From positions 1 through 35,724 of the forward strand of contig CAIKMZ010000068.1 in assembly GCA_903828665.1 (NCBI GenBank): a stretch of DNA of 35,724 bases, in the 5' to 3' direction. The DNA is from an uncultured beta proteobacterium. GTDB lineage: Bacteria; Pseudomonadota; Gammaproteobacteria; Burkholderiales; Burkholderiaceae_C. Under the pieces are notes generated by a model. That model did not search any database, was not told the DNA's origin, and saw only the letters and a program-made list of their open reading frames with translations. The translations under genes were made by a program, and so were the position numbers. Below are positions 1 to 9,130 of the stretch, piece by piece. Numbering within the stretch: the first letter of the stretch is position 1; the number at the start of each line of letters is the position of its first letter.

Positions 1-201
1 GGCAAAGCCCGGAAGGTGCCTCGCGTAAGCGGAATGGCGGATCTGCACCGCCTTGTTGAGATCGCTGTCGTTGTGCACCAGTTTGACGGTGAACGGAAGC
101 AACTCTTCGGTCATTTCCGGTTCTGTCCGAAGAGTGGCGTTTGATGGCTGAACTTCGATGGGGCGGGGCTCGAAGACTGAAGACGTGGCATGGCTGAACA
201 T
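1..201 (-). CDS. FeeM-like N-acyl amino acid synthase / GNAT-fold acyltransferase, N-terminal part (cut by window edge)
   Basis: Only the first 67 codons lie in the window; the gene continues to the left. It starts at ATG (199-201 on the complement) behind an AAGGA ribosome-binding site about 8 bases upstream. After a low-complexity N-terminus of about 40 residues comes VKLVHNDSDLNKAVQIRHSAY. This resembles the first strand and helix of the FeeM / acyl-homoserine-lactone-synthase branch of the GNAT fold (pattern 'R.A....L..A..LR...Y'). Members of that branch join a fatty acyl group, usually from acyl-ACP, to an amino acid or similar amine. The catalytic part is outside the window, so the family call rests on this short segment and is tentative. 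An ordinary GNAT acetyltransferase is the alternative. The kinase pseudogene upstream points the same way but is not obviously co-transcribed. Confidence 0.5.
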   Translation of the reverse strand, partial: MFSHATSSVFEPRPIEVQPSNATLRTEPEMTEELLPFTVKLVHNDSDLNKAVQIRHSAYARHLPGFA

Positions 202-387
202 GATGGCATTCCTTAAGAAAGAAGTTTGATTGGAGAAGCCGGAGGGTCCTGTCCCACTCGACACTTGCCAGTCTACGGTTAACGACCTGAGAAATAAAGG
301 CACAAATGACAATGGATCCCAATCTCCGGCCGCAGTCAGGCCGGGAAATCCCGGCTTGAGAAGGCCAGGCTTTGGGGGTTGGAACCA
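202..387. other. Intergenic region with a short GC-rich hairpin
   Basis: This 186-bp gap lies between the end of the broken sensor kinase and the start of the FeeM-like gene. It contains a perfect 6-bp stem GCCGGG/CCCGGC with an AAAT loop at 340-355. No T-run follows on either strand, so I do not call it an intrinsic terminator. The promoter of the leftward FeeM-like gene should lie here, but I see no convincing -35/-10 pair. Confidence 0.3.
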
Positions 388-3122
388 CTACCTTTGCGTG
401 CGTCGTCGCTCGCCCCCGGGCAGGGCCGCATGACGTAGCAGGTTGCGAAGTTTCGCAGGCCGAACCGGCTTGTAGAGCAGGGGCAAACCTTCGGCCCGCG
501 CCTGTTGCTTGACTTCGGCGTCCGTTTCTCCCGTGATCAGACAGGCTGCAATCTGGCCGCCCGCTGTTTCGCGGACCCGACGCACGGCATGGATGCCATC
601 GGTCCCGTCTTCCAGGCGGAAGTCGCTGATGATGATTTCGGGGACTTGATCCAGTGCCAAAAGGTCGCAGGCCATTTGCGCGCCTTGCGCCAGCGTGACC
701 CGGCAGCCCCGCGATTTCAGTTCGGCCGCCAGACCGTCCCGGCCCAATACGTCACCCTCGATCACCATGACATGCAGTCCTTCGATGCCGGCCGATGCCG
801 TTGATTCAGCCGCTTGTGCAGGCTCGTCGACCGATTGCGCTGGCGCCAGCGGCAGCGTCAATGTGAAGCAACGGCCGCAATCTGGCGCGGAACGCACCGT
901 CAGCGGGTGATCCAGGATTCGGCAGGCGCGCTGGACGAGGCTCAGGCCGACGCCCAGGCCCTTGGCGCGGTTTCGTTCCGGATTGTTGACCTGAAAGAAC
1001 TCCTGGAAGATGGCTTCATGGTGCTCGGCAGCGATCCCGATGCCGCTGTCCCGCACTTCAATGCGAAGTCGCTTGCCGTCATGGGTCGGCCTGCAGGCTG
1101 CCAGCACGGTGCCGCGCTCGGTGTACCGCAAGGCGTTGCTCACCAGATTGAGCAGGATGCGGTGCAGCAGGCGCGGCTCACTGCAGACCCATGCGCTCGA
1201 CGGGCGCAGGCGCAGTCCTTTCTCGTGCGCCGCACTCGTGAAACTGCTGCGCAAAGGCGCAAGAACCCTTTCGATCGGGAATGCCACCGGCTCGACGGGC
1301 GCCGTTCCCGAGTCCAGTTGCGAGATGTCGAAGAATCCGACGAGCATGTCCTGCATCGCGCGCACGGAAGCTTCCATGCCGGTCGGCAGCCGCTTTGTTT
1401 CGTCGTCGTGAGGCAGTTCGGCCAAGCGTGCCACAAACATGCCCAACGCCATGGGCAGGCTAGCGCAGGTCGTGGCTTGCCGAGGCCAGAAAGTGGGACT
1501 TCGCCTAGCTGGCGGCTTCCGCCTTCACCTTGGCGATTCTGAGTTCCGTTTCGAATCGATGGCGCGCAGTGACATCCTGCAGGGATCCTTCTATCCTGCC
1601 GAGCGACAGCGTTACCGTCACGAGGAAGCGTTTTGATGCGTCTTCGCCGGGCGCATTGCCCCACTGCACCTCCATCTCATCCAGGGCTTTTTCCCGCACC
1701 ATTCGGTGCAGTTTGGTCCAGGTGCCTTCCGCGAAATGGTCTTGCCACCTGGTCCCGCCCTTGGCCAGCAGGTCGGTACCCCACATGCCGAGCAGGGCCG
1801 GACTGTCGCTCGTGAATCGACCGTTCCTGTTCAGCGTGAAGAGGCCGATCGGCATGGCCTCGAAGGTGTGCACAAGTTGGTCTTGCGCCCTCAGCCGCTG
1901 TTCGTGTTCCTGCCGCATCTGCTCGGCAATCGCCAGGGCCGCCAGCAAGCCGGAGGACAGGGCCGCGGTGACGCTGTTGACCGAACTGATCCAGCCTTTG
2001 AGCCCCGAGGCCGCGGCGACAAGCTCGTAGAGGCTGGCGAACAGCGTGATGCAGATGGCTGCGCCGTACCAGCTGGCTGCGCTGGAGCGGGTCTTTCGCC
2101 GTATTCGAACCAGCAGGTAGAGCAGGGCGGGAATACCGACGCCAGCCAACAACCAGAACAGCGGCAGGAATTGAGCCGATGTCAGGACACAGGAAAGCAC
2201 GAGAAGAGGAAGGCAAGTCCATTGACACAACGGCACCAGCGACTTGTGACCGATCTGTGCAAAGTCGTCCTTGAAAAGCATGGCGAACAACGTCAACGTC
2301 AGGACGTAGTACAGGGCAATCGTGATCAACCGGCCCTGCAACAGCCAGTCATAGGGGATCATGTGACCAAGCCACTGCGTATCCCATCCGGCCGACAGCG
2401 CGCCCAGGCGCAGGTTGACCACGAGCCAGCCTGCAAACAGGATATAGAGGTCATTGCGGTTGATCAGGGCTGTGAGCAGCACAAATATCGCCAGCACGAT
2501 CAGCTCGCCGTTGAGCAGACCTGAATTGCGATGAAATTCCTGCGTCGAAGCCTGCAAATCACCGGGCCGCCAAATCAAGGCTGAAAGGCGGGCCGGCCCG
2601 AGAGCCTGGGTCCGGGCACAGCACATTGCTGCCTGCAGCTGACGAGTTGACCTCAAGAGCGAAACCTGCCTTGACGGCAAAGATGGAGCCGGTGGTGCCT
2701 TGGCGGTTTCCACGACCCAAGGCCCTGAGCATGCTGGCGTTCCAGCATGCGATGTCCATGGCGTGTCGAGAGGGGAATTCAATCGGCATCGGCCAGGCCA
2801 GGCTGTCTTCTGGAACAGTGAAGACCGTCCAGACCGGCGCCTCAGAAAGCTCCGTATCGTGAAAGGACCCCGTTGAGCCGCGCAGCAGCAGCGCCAATGC
2901 CTGCGCCGGGCTGAGGGACGCGTTGTCGTCCGCCACTGCCCTGATGGGCAAGTGTTGCGGGGCGTCGTACGGGTATTGCGTTTGCCATGCGATCAGCGCC
3001 AGCAGGGAAACCACTCCGAGGGCAATCGGCATGACATGGGTTGAGGAGAACAGCAGCCATGAAGCGATCTGTCGATTGATCCGATCGATTCGCCTGTACG
3101 ACAACTCATACGGCCTTCGCAT
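388..3122 (-). pseudogene. Hybrid sensor histidine kinase (7TM - PAS - HisKA - HATPase - REC), inactivated
   Basis: If intact this would be a membrane hybrid kinase of about 910 residues. The start is ATG at 3122, with an AGGGGG ribosome-binding site upstream. Reading leftward: one N-terminal membrane segment and a periplasmic sensor region; then at about 2610-2618 the frame shifts (NVLC in one frame, ARTQALGPARL in the next). A 7TM block with LYILFAGWLVVNLRLGAL follows, then a PAS-like domain (SLQDVTARHRFETEL). At the dimerisation/phosphorylation site the sequence reads AS-TAG-AKSHFLASASHDLR-TAG-P: two TAG codons (1505-1507 and 1460-1462) stand where this family has Gln. A further frameshift lies between 1450 and 1459. 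From 1452 on the frame is open: N-box (NLVSNALRY), G-box (DSGIGI), then a receiver domain with the acceptor Asp in IIISDFRLEDG and Lys in YKPVRP. The receiver's acidic pair is altered (VIEGD). Several independent lesions make decay much likelier than recoding. Confidence 0.85.
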
Positions 3123-3377
3123 GTCGTGGATTCCCCCTGCTGAACTCTTGAATTCGCCAAACCCAATGTCGCATCTGACTATTTTGACTTGATCGTATAC
3201 CAAGGAAGGCTGGGTCGGGTGGTACAAGCCGAGTTCACGAGGCGCGGGGCCAGCTGACTTGCCTGGTATCGCACAGTGCGTGCCGGCGGGCGGTCCGCTT
3301 CGGGGCAGGCACCTGTGGCACACTCCCTGCCTTTGTTCCAAGAACGCGCCGGCGCACAGCCGACGCCTCGTCCATTC
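3123..3377. promoter_or_regulatory. Divergent intergenic region between sensor kinase pseudogene and tex
   Basis: These 255 bp separate two divergent genes, so promoters for both must lie here or just inside the genes. There is an AT-richer stretch at about 3165-3200 with a TTGACT hexamer at 3184-3189, but no good -10 partner at 16-18 bp. tex itself has a poor ribosome-binding site. I see no gene and no repeat in this stretch. Confidence 0.3.
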
Positions 3378-5768
3378 ATGCAGAAAATCATCGCGCAGAT
3401 CGCGCAGGAAATCCGGGTCCAGCCGCAGCAGGTGCAAGCGGCGGTCGATTTGCTTGACGGCGGCGCCACCGTGCCCTTCATCGCGCGCTACCGCAAGGAG
3501 GCAACGCTCGGTCTGGACGACATCCAGTTGCGTGAACTGGAAGCGCGTTTGAGCTATCTGCGCGAGCTGCGCGATCGTCTGCAGACCGTCATCAAGACGA
3601 TCGAGGAGCAGGGCAAGATGACGCCGGCGCTGATGGCCTCGCTGGTCGCGGCCGGCACCAAGCAGGAGCTCGAAGACCTGTATCTGCCGTTCAAGCTCAA
3701 ACGCCGCACCAAGGGACAACTCGCGCGCGAAGCCGGCCTGGAGCCGCTGGCCGATGCGCTGTTTGCCAATCCGGATCTGGTCCCCGCTGACGAGGCGCAG
3801 GCCTATGTGGTGCCGATGCGACCGCATGTCGAAGGCGAAGACAGGCAGCCCGACTTCTCCACCGTGCCGGCCGTGCTCGATGGCGTGCGCGACATCCTGA
3901 GCGAACGCTGGGCCGAACAGCCGGCCCTCGTGCAGGACCTGCGCGCCTGGCTCTGGAACGAAGGGCTGTTCCGGTCTCATCTGATGGAGGGCAAGGACGA
4001 GAACCAGGCCGACGTTGCCAAGTTCCGCGACTACTTTGACTTCGAGGAACCGATCGGCCGCGTGCCATCGCACCGCGCGCTCGCGGTCTTCCGCGGCCGC
4101 GCGCTGGAAATCCTCGACGCCAAGCTGGCGCTGACCGAACCGGAGCCGGCCGCCGCCGTGCCGGTCAGCCCCAAGAGCCGGGCCGCGGCCCCGGTCTCGC
4201 TGGCCGAGGCGCGCCTGGCCTTGCGGCTGGGCTGGACGCACAAGGGCCGTGCTGGCGATGACCTGATCCGCAAATGCATTGCCTGGACCTGGCGCGTCAA
4301 GATGAGCCTGTCGACCGAGCGCGACCTGTTCGCCAGGCTGCGCGAGGAAGCCGAGAAAGTGGCGATCAAGGTCTTTGCCGACAACTTGCGCGACCTGCTG
4401 CTGGCCGCACCGGCCGGGCCGCGCGTCGTGCTCGGGCTCGATCCCGGCATCCGCACTGGTGTCAAGGTGGCCGTCGTCGACAGCACCGGCAAGCTGGTTG
4501 AAACCGCAACCGTTTTCCCGCACGAGCCGCGGCGCGACTGGGAAGGCTCGCTGCACACGCTGGGCAAGCTGTGTCTGGCGCACGGTGTCAACCTGATCGC
4601 CATCGGCAATGGCACGGCCAGCCGCGAAACCGACAAGCTGGCGGCCGACCTGATCAAGCTGATGGCAAAGAATGGCAGCACACCGATCGACAAGGTCGTC
4701 GTCAGCGAGGCCGGTGCTTCGGTTTACTCGGCGAGTGAATTTGCCTCGCAGGAAATGCCCGACGTCGACGTCAGCCTGCGCGGCGCGGCCAGCATCGCGC
4801 GGCGCCTGCAGGACCCGCTGGCCGAGCTTGTCAAGATCGACCCCAAGTCGATCGGCGTCGGTCAGTACCAGCACGACGTCAACCAGAGCGAGTTGGCCAA
4901 AATGCTCGGCGCCGTGGTGGAGGACTGTGTGAACTCGGTCGGCGTCGACCTCAACACCGCCAGCGTCCCGCTGCTCTCGCGGGTCTCCGGCCTGAGCCCC
5001 GGCGTGGCCAAGGCGGTGGTGCGCTGGCGCGAGGCCAATGGCGCGTTCGCGAACCGTCAGCAGCTGCTGCAGGTCACGGGCCTGGGAGCCAAGACCTTCG
5101 AGCAGAGCGCCGGCTTCCTGCGCATCCGCGGCGGCGACAATCCGCTCGACATGACCGGTGTGCACCCGGAGACCTACCCGGTGGTGGAACAGATCATGCG
5201 CGAGACCGGCAAGCCGGTGGCCGAACTGATGGGCCGCGCCGACGTGATCAAGACACTCAAGGCCGAGCGCTTTGCCAATACGCAGTTCGGCGTGATCACG
5301 GTGCTGGACATTCTGGGCGAACTGGAAAAGCCGGGACGCGATCCGCGACCGGACTTCAAGGTGGCCAGGTTCAATGACGGCGTGGACGATATCAAGGATC
5401 TCGTCGAAGGCATGGTGCTGGAGGGCACGGTGAGCAACGTCGCTGCTTTCGGCGCCTTTGTCGATCTGGGCGTGCACCAGGACGGTCTGGTCCATGTGAG
5501 CCAGCTTGCCCACAAGTTCGTCACTGATGCGCGCGAGATCGTCAAGACCGGCGACATCGTCAAGGTGCAGGTGGTCGAGGTCGATGTGGCGCGCAAGCGC
5601 ATCGCGCTGACGATGAAGCTCGGCGCCGCGCCGGCCCGGCGCGACGGCGTGCAGGGCAACCGCTTCCAGGCCGCCGGCCAGCACCAGCGCAGCCGCGCGC
5701 CGGGCGGCGCGGCGCCTTCGACGGCGATGTCGTCCGCGTTTGCCAGGCTCAAGGGCATGGGCGGCTGA
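3378..5768 (+). CDS. tex: Tex-family transcription accessory / RNA-binding protein
   Basis: The product is 796 residues, the usual Tex length. Tex is a cytoplasmic nucleic-acid-binding protein linked to transcription fidelity, RNA handling and stress tolerance. Visible domains in order: N-terminal Tex helical region (GATVPFIARYRKEATLGLDD, about 30-50); YqgF/RNase H-like domain opening with LGLDPGIRTGVKVAVVD (about 350); helix-hairpin-helix pair (NTASVPLLSRVSGLSPGVAK and LLQVTGLGAKTFEQSAG, about 520-565); C-terminal S1 RNA-binding domain (GMVLEGTVSNVAAFGAFVDL, about 677-745); then a basic, glycine-rich tail. The ATG at 3378 begins MQKIIAQIAQEI, the conserved Tex start. The open frame extends upstream to 3276, but that extension does not resemble the family. 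The gene is intact and apparently monocistronic or followed by the HDOD gene. Confidence 0.96.
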   Translation: MQKIIAQIAQEIRVQPQQVQAAVDLLDGGATVPFIARYRKEATLGLDDIQLRELEARLSYLRELRDRLQTVIKTIEEQGKMTPALMASLVAAGTKQELEDLYLPFKLKRRTKGQLAREAGLEPLADALFANPDLVPADEAQAYVVPMRPHVEGEDRQPDFSTVPAVLDGVRDILSERWAEQPALVQDLRAWLWNEGLFRSHLMEGKDENQADVAKFRDYFDFEEPIGRVPSHRALAVFRGRALEILDAKLALTEPEPAAAVPVSPKSRAAAPVSLAEARLALRLGWTHKGRAGDDLIRKCIAWTWRVKMSLSTERDLFARLREEAEKVAIKVFADNLRDLLLAAPAGPRVVLGLDPGIRTGVKVAVVDSTGKLVETATVFPHEPRRDWEGSLHTLGKLCLAHGVNLIAIGNGTASRETDKLAADLIKLMAKNGSTPIDKVVVSEAGASVYSASEFASQEMPDVDVSLRGAASIARRLQDPLAELVKIDPKSIGVGQYQHDVNQSELAKMLGAVVEDCVNSVGVDLNTASVPLLSRVSGLSPGVAKAVVRWREANGAFANRQQLLQVTGLGAKTFEQSAGFLRIRGGDNPLDMTGVHPETYPVVEQIMRETGKPVAELMGRADVIKTLKAERFANTQFGVITVLDILGELEKPGRDPRPDFKVARFNDGVDDIKDLVEGMVLEGTVSNVAAFGAFVDLGVHQDGLVHVSQLAHKFVTDAREIVKTGDIVKVQVVEVDVARKRIALTMKLGAAPARRDGVQGNRFQAAGQHQRSRAPGGAAPSTAMSSAFARLKGMGG

Positions 5769-5830
5769 CGGATAATGCGGCGTTCCGGTTCAACAATCAA
5801 TCGAATCTGATGGAAGGGAGTTGTAACGCC

Positions 5831-6655
5831 ATGGAACTGAATGCCTTGCTGGCCATGCAGTTCGCGTTGCCCAGCATCCCCAAGGTGGTGGCGCTGCTGC
5901 TCAGCGAGCTTGAGCGCGAGGAAGCGGACCTGCGAAAGATCACCCAGTTCATCAGCACGGATCCGGCGCTGACGACGCGCGTGCTCGAGATTGCCAATTC
6001 GGATCTCTTCAAGCTCCCGGGCCGGATCAACAGCGTGTCCGAGTCTTTGGCGCTGCTCGGCTTGAAGCAGGTGCACGCCATGGTGGTGGCGGCCGCTTCG
6101 GGCTCCTCCTTGCGTGCGGTGCCGGGCATTCATCTGCAGCAGTTCTGGCGCTACAGCGTCAACGTGGCCAAACTGTCGCGCGCGCTGGCGGGCCTGGTGC
6201 GCTTGAACCAGCAGGCGGCTTACACCTGCGGCCTGATCCATGCCATTGGCGAGCTGGCCATTCACATCGGCATGCCCCAGGAAGTGGTGCTGCTCGACCG
6301 TGAGGTCTCGTCGCTCGATCTGGGGCGCGCCAACGCCGAGCGGCTGGCCTTCGGGTTTTGCTACGCCCAGGTCGGCGCCGGCCTGGCCAAGCGCTGGCAG
6401 TATCCGCAGGCGATGGTGGATGCGCTCGAGCATCAGTACGAGCCGTTTGAAAACAAGGTGTACGAGCCGCTGGCGGGGGTGATTCATCTCGCCACCTGGC
6501 GCATCCGGGCCAAGGAAGCGGGCCTGTCGGAGCGCGCATTAGCCGTGACTTTTCCGGGCAAGGTGGGCGAGGCGCTGGGCCTTGACATCGACATGGTGTT
6601 GCAGCAGGACCCGTTTGACTGGCTTGGCCAGGGCTCCGGGCACATTCCCCTTTAG
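5831..6655 (+). CDS. HDOD domain protein
   Basis: 274 residues made almost entirely of one HDOD domain, a relative of HD-type phosphohydrolases that usually lacks the metal site and acts as a signalling scaffold. Typical segments are LPSIPKVVALLLSEL, the helix pattern ISTDPALTTRVLEIANS and the SVSESLALLGLKQVHAMVV motif in the first third; LIHAIGELAIHIGM stands where a catalytic HD pair would be. I chose the ATG at 5831 because a strong GAAGGGAG ribosome-binding site lies about 10 bases upstream; the earlier in-frame ATG at 5810 would place that site inside the gene. It lies 62 bp after tex and 5 bp before the patatin-like gene on the same strand. Proteins of this type often take part in second-messenger or motility control, but nothing here identifies a partner. 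Confidence 0.88.
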   Translation: MELNALLAMQFALPSIPKVVALLLSELEREEADLRKITQFISTDPALTTRVLEIANSDLFKLPGRINSVSESLALLGLKQVHAMVVAAASGSSLRAVPGIHLQQFWRYSVNVAKLSRALAGLVRLNQQAAYTCGLIHAIGELAIHIGMPQEVVLLDREVSSLDLGRANAERLAFGFCYAQVGAGLAKRWQYPQAMVDALEHQYEPFENKVYEPLAGVIHLATWRIRAKEAGLSERALAVTFPGKVGEALGLDIDMVLQQDPFDWLGQGSGHIPL

Positions 6656-6660
6656 ATCGG

Positions 6661-7746
6661 TTGCCGGTGCGCGCCCTGTGCCTTTATGCCGGTCCGCTCG
6701 CGCGGCGCCACATCGAACAAGACGGTCTGCTGCCGCAGGCGATCTGCACCATCCCCGGCGCGGCCGGCGGTCCCAAGGGCCTGATTCTGGGGCCGCTGGA
6801 CCGGTTCATCTTTGGTGACTGGCTGACGCACTCGACGCGGTCGGTTCATCTGGTCGGCGCGTCGATCGGGGCCTGGCGCATGGCGACGGCCTGCCTGAGC
6901 GATCCGGTTGCCGCGTTTGCGCAACTCGAGCACGACTACATTCGCCAGCACTACGAACTCAAACCGGGTGAAAAGCGACCGGGCGCGGCACAGGTCAGCG
7001 AGTTGTTCGGGCAGAACCTGAAGGCCTTTTATGCCGGGCGCATACAGGAGGTCCTGCAGCATGCCCGTTATCGGCTGCACATTGTCACGGCGCGCGGACG
7101 CCATATCCTGGCGCGCGAGCAACGCTGGCGCACGCCGGTTGGCTACCTTGGCGCACTGCTGAGCAACACCGTGCAGCGCAAGGCCCTCGGGGCATGGCTG
7201 GAGCGCGTGGTCTTTTCGACGCAGGATGCCGCCCTCCCGTTTGCCAGCAGCGACTACCGCACGCGCCAGGTTCGCCTGAGCGAGGCCAACTTCAGTCAGG
7301 CGCTGCAGGCCAGTTGCTCGATTCCGTTCGTGCTGCAGGCCGTGCACGACATCGCCGGCGCACCACCGGGCGCGTACTGGGATGGCGGCCTGACCGATTA
7401 CCACCTGCACCTCAACTATGCCGGAGCGGCACAGCCCAAAGGCCTGGTTCTGTACCCGCATTTCCAGAAGGCTGTCGTGCCGGGCTGGCTCGACAAGCAC
7501 CTGGGCTGGCGGCATAAGGCGACGCCGTTTCTCGACACCATGCTCTTGCTCGCGCCCAATCCCGAGTGGGTCAAGACCCTGCCCAATGGCAAACTGCCGG
7601 ACCGCAGCGATTTCACCCACTACGGCCAGGATCTGGCCGGACGCGTCAAGGCCTGGAGCGCAGCAACCCGGGCCAGCGTCCAACTGGCGGAAGAATTCGA
7701 GGCCTGGCTGCGCCACCCCGATCCGGGGCAACTGCAGGCGATCTAG
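6661..7746 (+). CDS. Patatin-like phospholipase family protein
   Basis: 361 residues with a Ser-Asp dyad hydrolase layout: oxyanion loop GAAGGPKG (about 33-40), nucleophile elbow GASIG (66-70) and DGG with the catalytic Asp near 241 (YWDGGLTDYH). These mark a patatin-type lipid acyl hydrolase. The usual G-G-G-x-R-G loop is here G-A-A-G-G-P-K-G, a variant I recall from a proteobacterial subgroup. No signal peptide is seen, so it is probably cytoplasmic or membrane-peripheral. The start is TTG at 6661, 5 bp after the HDOD stop, with no clear ribosome-binding site; GTG at 6667 is an equally possible start. It is probably co-transcribed with the HDOD gene upstream and with comEC downstream. The substrate is unknown. 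Confidence 0.88.
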   Translation: MPVRALCLYAGPLARRHIEQDGLLPQAICTIPGAAGGPKGLILGPLDRFIFGDWLTHSTRSVHLVGASIGAWRMATACLSDPVAAFAQLEHDYIRQHYELKPGEKRPGAAQVSELFGQNLKAFYAGRIQEVLQHARYRLHIVTARGRHILAREQRWRTPVGYLGALLSNTVQRKALGAWLERVVFSTQDAALPFASSDYRTRQVRLSEANFSQALQASCSIPFVLQAVHDIAGAPPGAYWDGGLTDYHLHLNYAGAAQPKGLVLYPHFQKAVVPGWLDKHLGWRHKATPFLDTMLLLAPNPEWVKTLPNGKLPDRSDFTHYGQDLAGRVKAWSAATRASVQLAEEFEAWLRHPDPGQLQAI

Positions 7747-7763
7747 CACCTTCGGGCCTCGGC

Positions 7764-8579
7764 ATGCACGCTCACCTTCCTGCCATGGCGCGGCTGATGT
7801 CCTCGGCCCTGCTGGGACGGATCATGGGCAGCGCGCTGCAACTGCAGCAGGCGGTGCTCTGGCCACAGGCGAGCTATTTCGGCCTGCTGCCGTTGGCCTC
7901 TGCGCTGTGGGTGCCGGCCTGGTTCACGATGTCGCCCATTCACTGGCGCCGCGCCCTGACCGCCATCAGTCTTGCCTTGCTGGCTTTCGGCGCGGTCGGC
8001 CTGCGCGCCAGCGCATTTCTGGCCGACGCGCTCGAGCCCGGCCTCAAAGGGCAGGACCTGTCGGTGACCGGCGTCGTTGCCGCCATGCCGCAACGCAACG
8101 AGGCCGGCCGGCGCTTTCGCTTCGATGTCGAGGCGGCGCAGTTGGCCGATCGCACCGTTCGCTTGCCGGCCAGCCTTTACCTCGGCTGGTACGCAGATGC
8201 CTGGGGTGGCCGCGCTGACAGCGACGACGAATTGCAGCGCTCACCCGCCGCGCTGGTGGCCGGCGAGCGCTGGCGGATGACCGTTCGGCTCAACGCGCCG
8301 CATGGCGGCATCAACCCGTTTGGCTTCGACTATGAACTGTGGCTTTGGGAGCAGGGCCTGCAGGCCACTAGCTATGAGCGTACCGGTGTCCGGGGCCCGG
8401 CCCCGTTGCGACTGGCGCAGACCGGATCGCACCCGGTCGAGCGCTCGCGCCAGGCCGTGCGCGAGCGCATCGACGAGCGCGTGGCGCAGCGCCAAGTGGC
8501 AGGCCTGATCGCGGCCCTGGTGGTAGGTGATCAGAATGCCATCGATGGTAGGCGCAAAAAATGTAGTTCCCTGAGCTAA
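7764..8579 (+). pseudogene. comEC: ComEC/Rec2 DNA-uptake channel, N-terminal fragment
   Basis: From ATG 7764 the frame encodes the N-terminal membrane segments and the DUF4131 region of ComEC. Markers are GVVAAMPQRNEAGRRFRFDV, GERWRMTVRLNAPHGGINPFGFDYELWLWEQG, and the helix entry VAGLIAALVVGDQNAID. ComEC homology stops after the Asp codon at 8544-8546; eight unrelated residues and a TAA (8577-8579) follow. The Competence domain, which forms the inner-membrane channel for single-stranded DNA, would start here and is absent. The last domain of the same gene reappears at about 11743. About 260 residues remain of a protein usually 750-850 long. The fragment cannot support natural transformation by itself. 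A stable truncated membrane protein is possible but unlikely to be selected for. Confidence 0.9.
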
Positions 8580-8929
8580 ACAGTGTTTTCGGAGGGCGAG
8601 CGGCGGCAACCCACAAGAGTGGATAAAACGCCCTGGAAAATGTTGTATTCCGCAGTCTGCATCTGGGAAAAAGTCTCTACAAAAAAGTTGTTCGCTGCCT
8701 CCGAGAGCGATGAACGTTGGGCCAACCGATTATGTGCGCCCTTAAAGTCTTGGCAATGTCAAAATGTTCTATTTGGACGTGGCTAAAGTGTTGTGCCGTT
8801 AAGCATAAATTGGCCAAACGGCCAGCATAGGGTTTATCTCCCGATAGGCCAGATTTTGCTTTAGACGTTCCGAGACATGATTCAGGATGGACTGTCGAAT
8901 AGTGATACCCCATCAAGACCGCTCCATTT
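8580..8929. other. Left part of the insert without a supported gene
   Basis: Open frames exist on both strands (for example complement 8677-8958, 93 codons), but none shows a recognisable fold, a good ribosome-binding site or a consistent codon bias. A small inverted repeat TGGCC-AAAC-GGCCA lies near 8810-8823. I looked for integron attC boxes and found only isolated matches (GTTAAGC near 8796) without a paired arm. Confidence 0.3.
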
Positions 8930-9130
8930 TTAATAGCGCGGATAGTTGCAAAAAGCAATATCGGAAAGGACTATGTTCGCACCTATTTCGGAGTTAACTT
9001 TGAAACGCCTGTCGCCAAGTTCAATTGAGACATTTCCGAAGAATGAGACAAGTCTATCGAGTGAATCTTTGTCAGCAATCAGCGTCGCAAGAATTCTGCT
9101 GTGAACATGGCCACCAAGCCACCAATGCAC
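8930..9130 (-). CDS. Possible small protein, 66 aa (unrecognised)
   Basis: This frame starts at ATG 9130 and overlaps the last 52 bases of the 163-aa membrane protein gene upstream of it. The C-terminal two thirds read like ordinary soluble protein (LIADKDSLDRLVSFFGNVSI, then ELGDRRFKVNSEIGANIVL). The N-terminal part inside the overlap is Gly/His/Trp-rich and unconvincing. There is no good ribosome-binding site, so translation would have to be coupled to the upstream gene. It is a weak candidate for the last gene of the leftward small-gene series. No family is recognised. Confidence 0.3.
   Translation of the reverse strand: MHWWLGGHVHSRILATLIADKDSLDRLVSFFGNVSIELGDRRFKVNSEIGANIVLSDIAFCNYPRY

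Noticed and set aside
340..355. Intrinsic terminator after the sensor kinase
   Set aside because: The stem is perfect but short, and no T-tract follows on either strand.
1460..1507. TAG codons read as glutamine (recoding or amber suppression)
   Set aside because: Two frameshifts in the same gene and no such codons in neighbouring genes make ordinary gene decay the simpler explanation.
2559..5684. Very long open frame on the complement (over 1000 codons)
   Set aside because: Most of it is antisense to tex and its composition reflects tex codons. Only the last part, from 3122 down to about 2610, is real: it is the N-terminus of the broken sensor kinase.
8677..8958. 93-codon frame on the complement at the left of the insert
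   Set aside because: No ribosome-binding site, no recognisable fold, overlap with another candidate; composition looks random.
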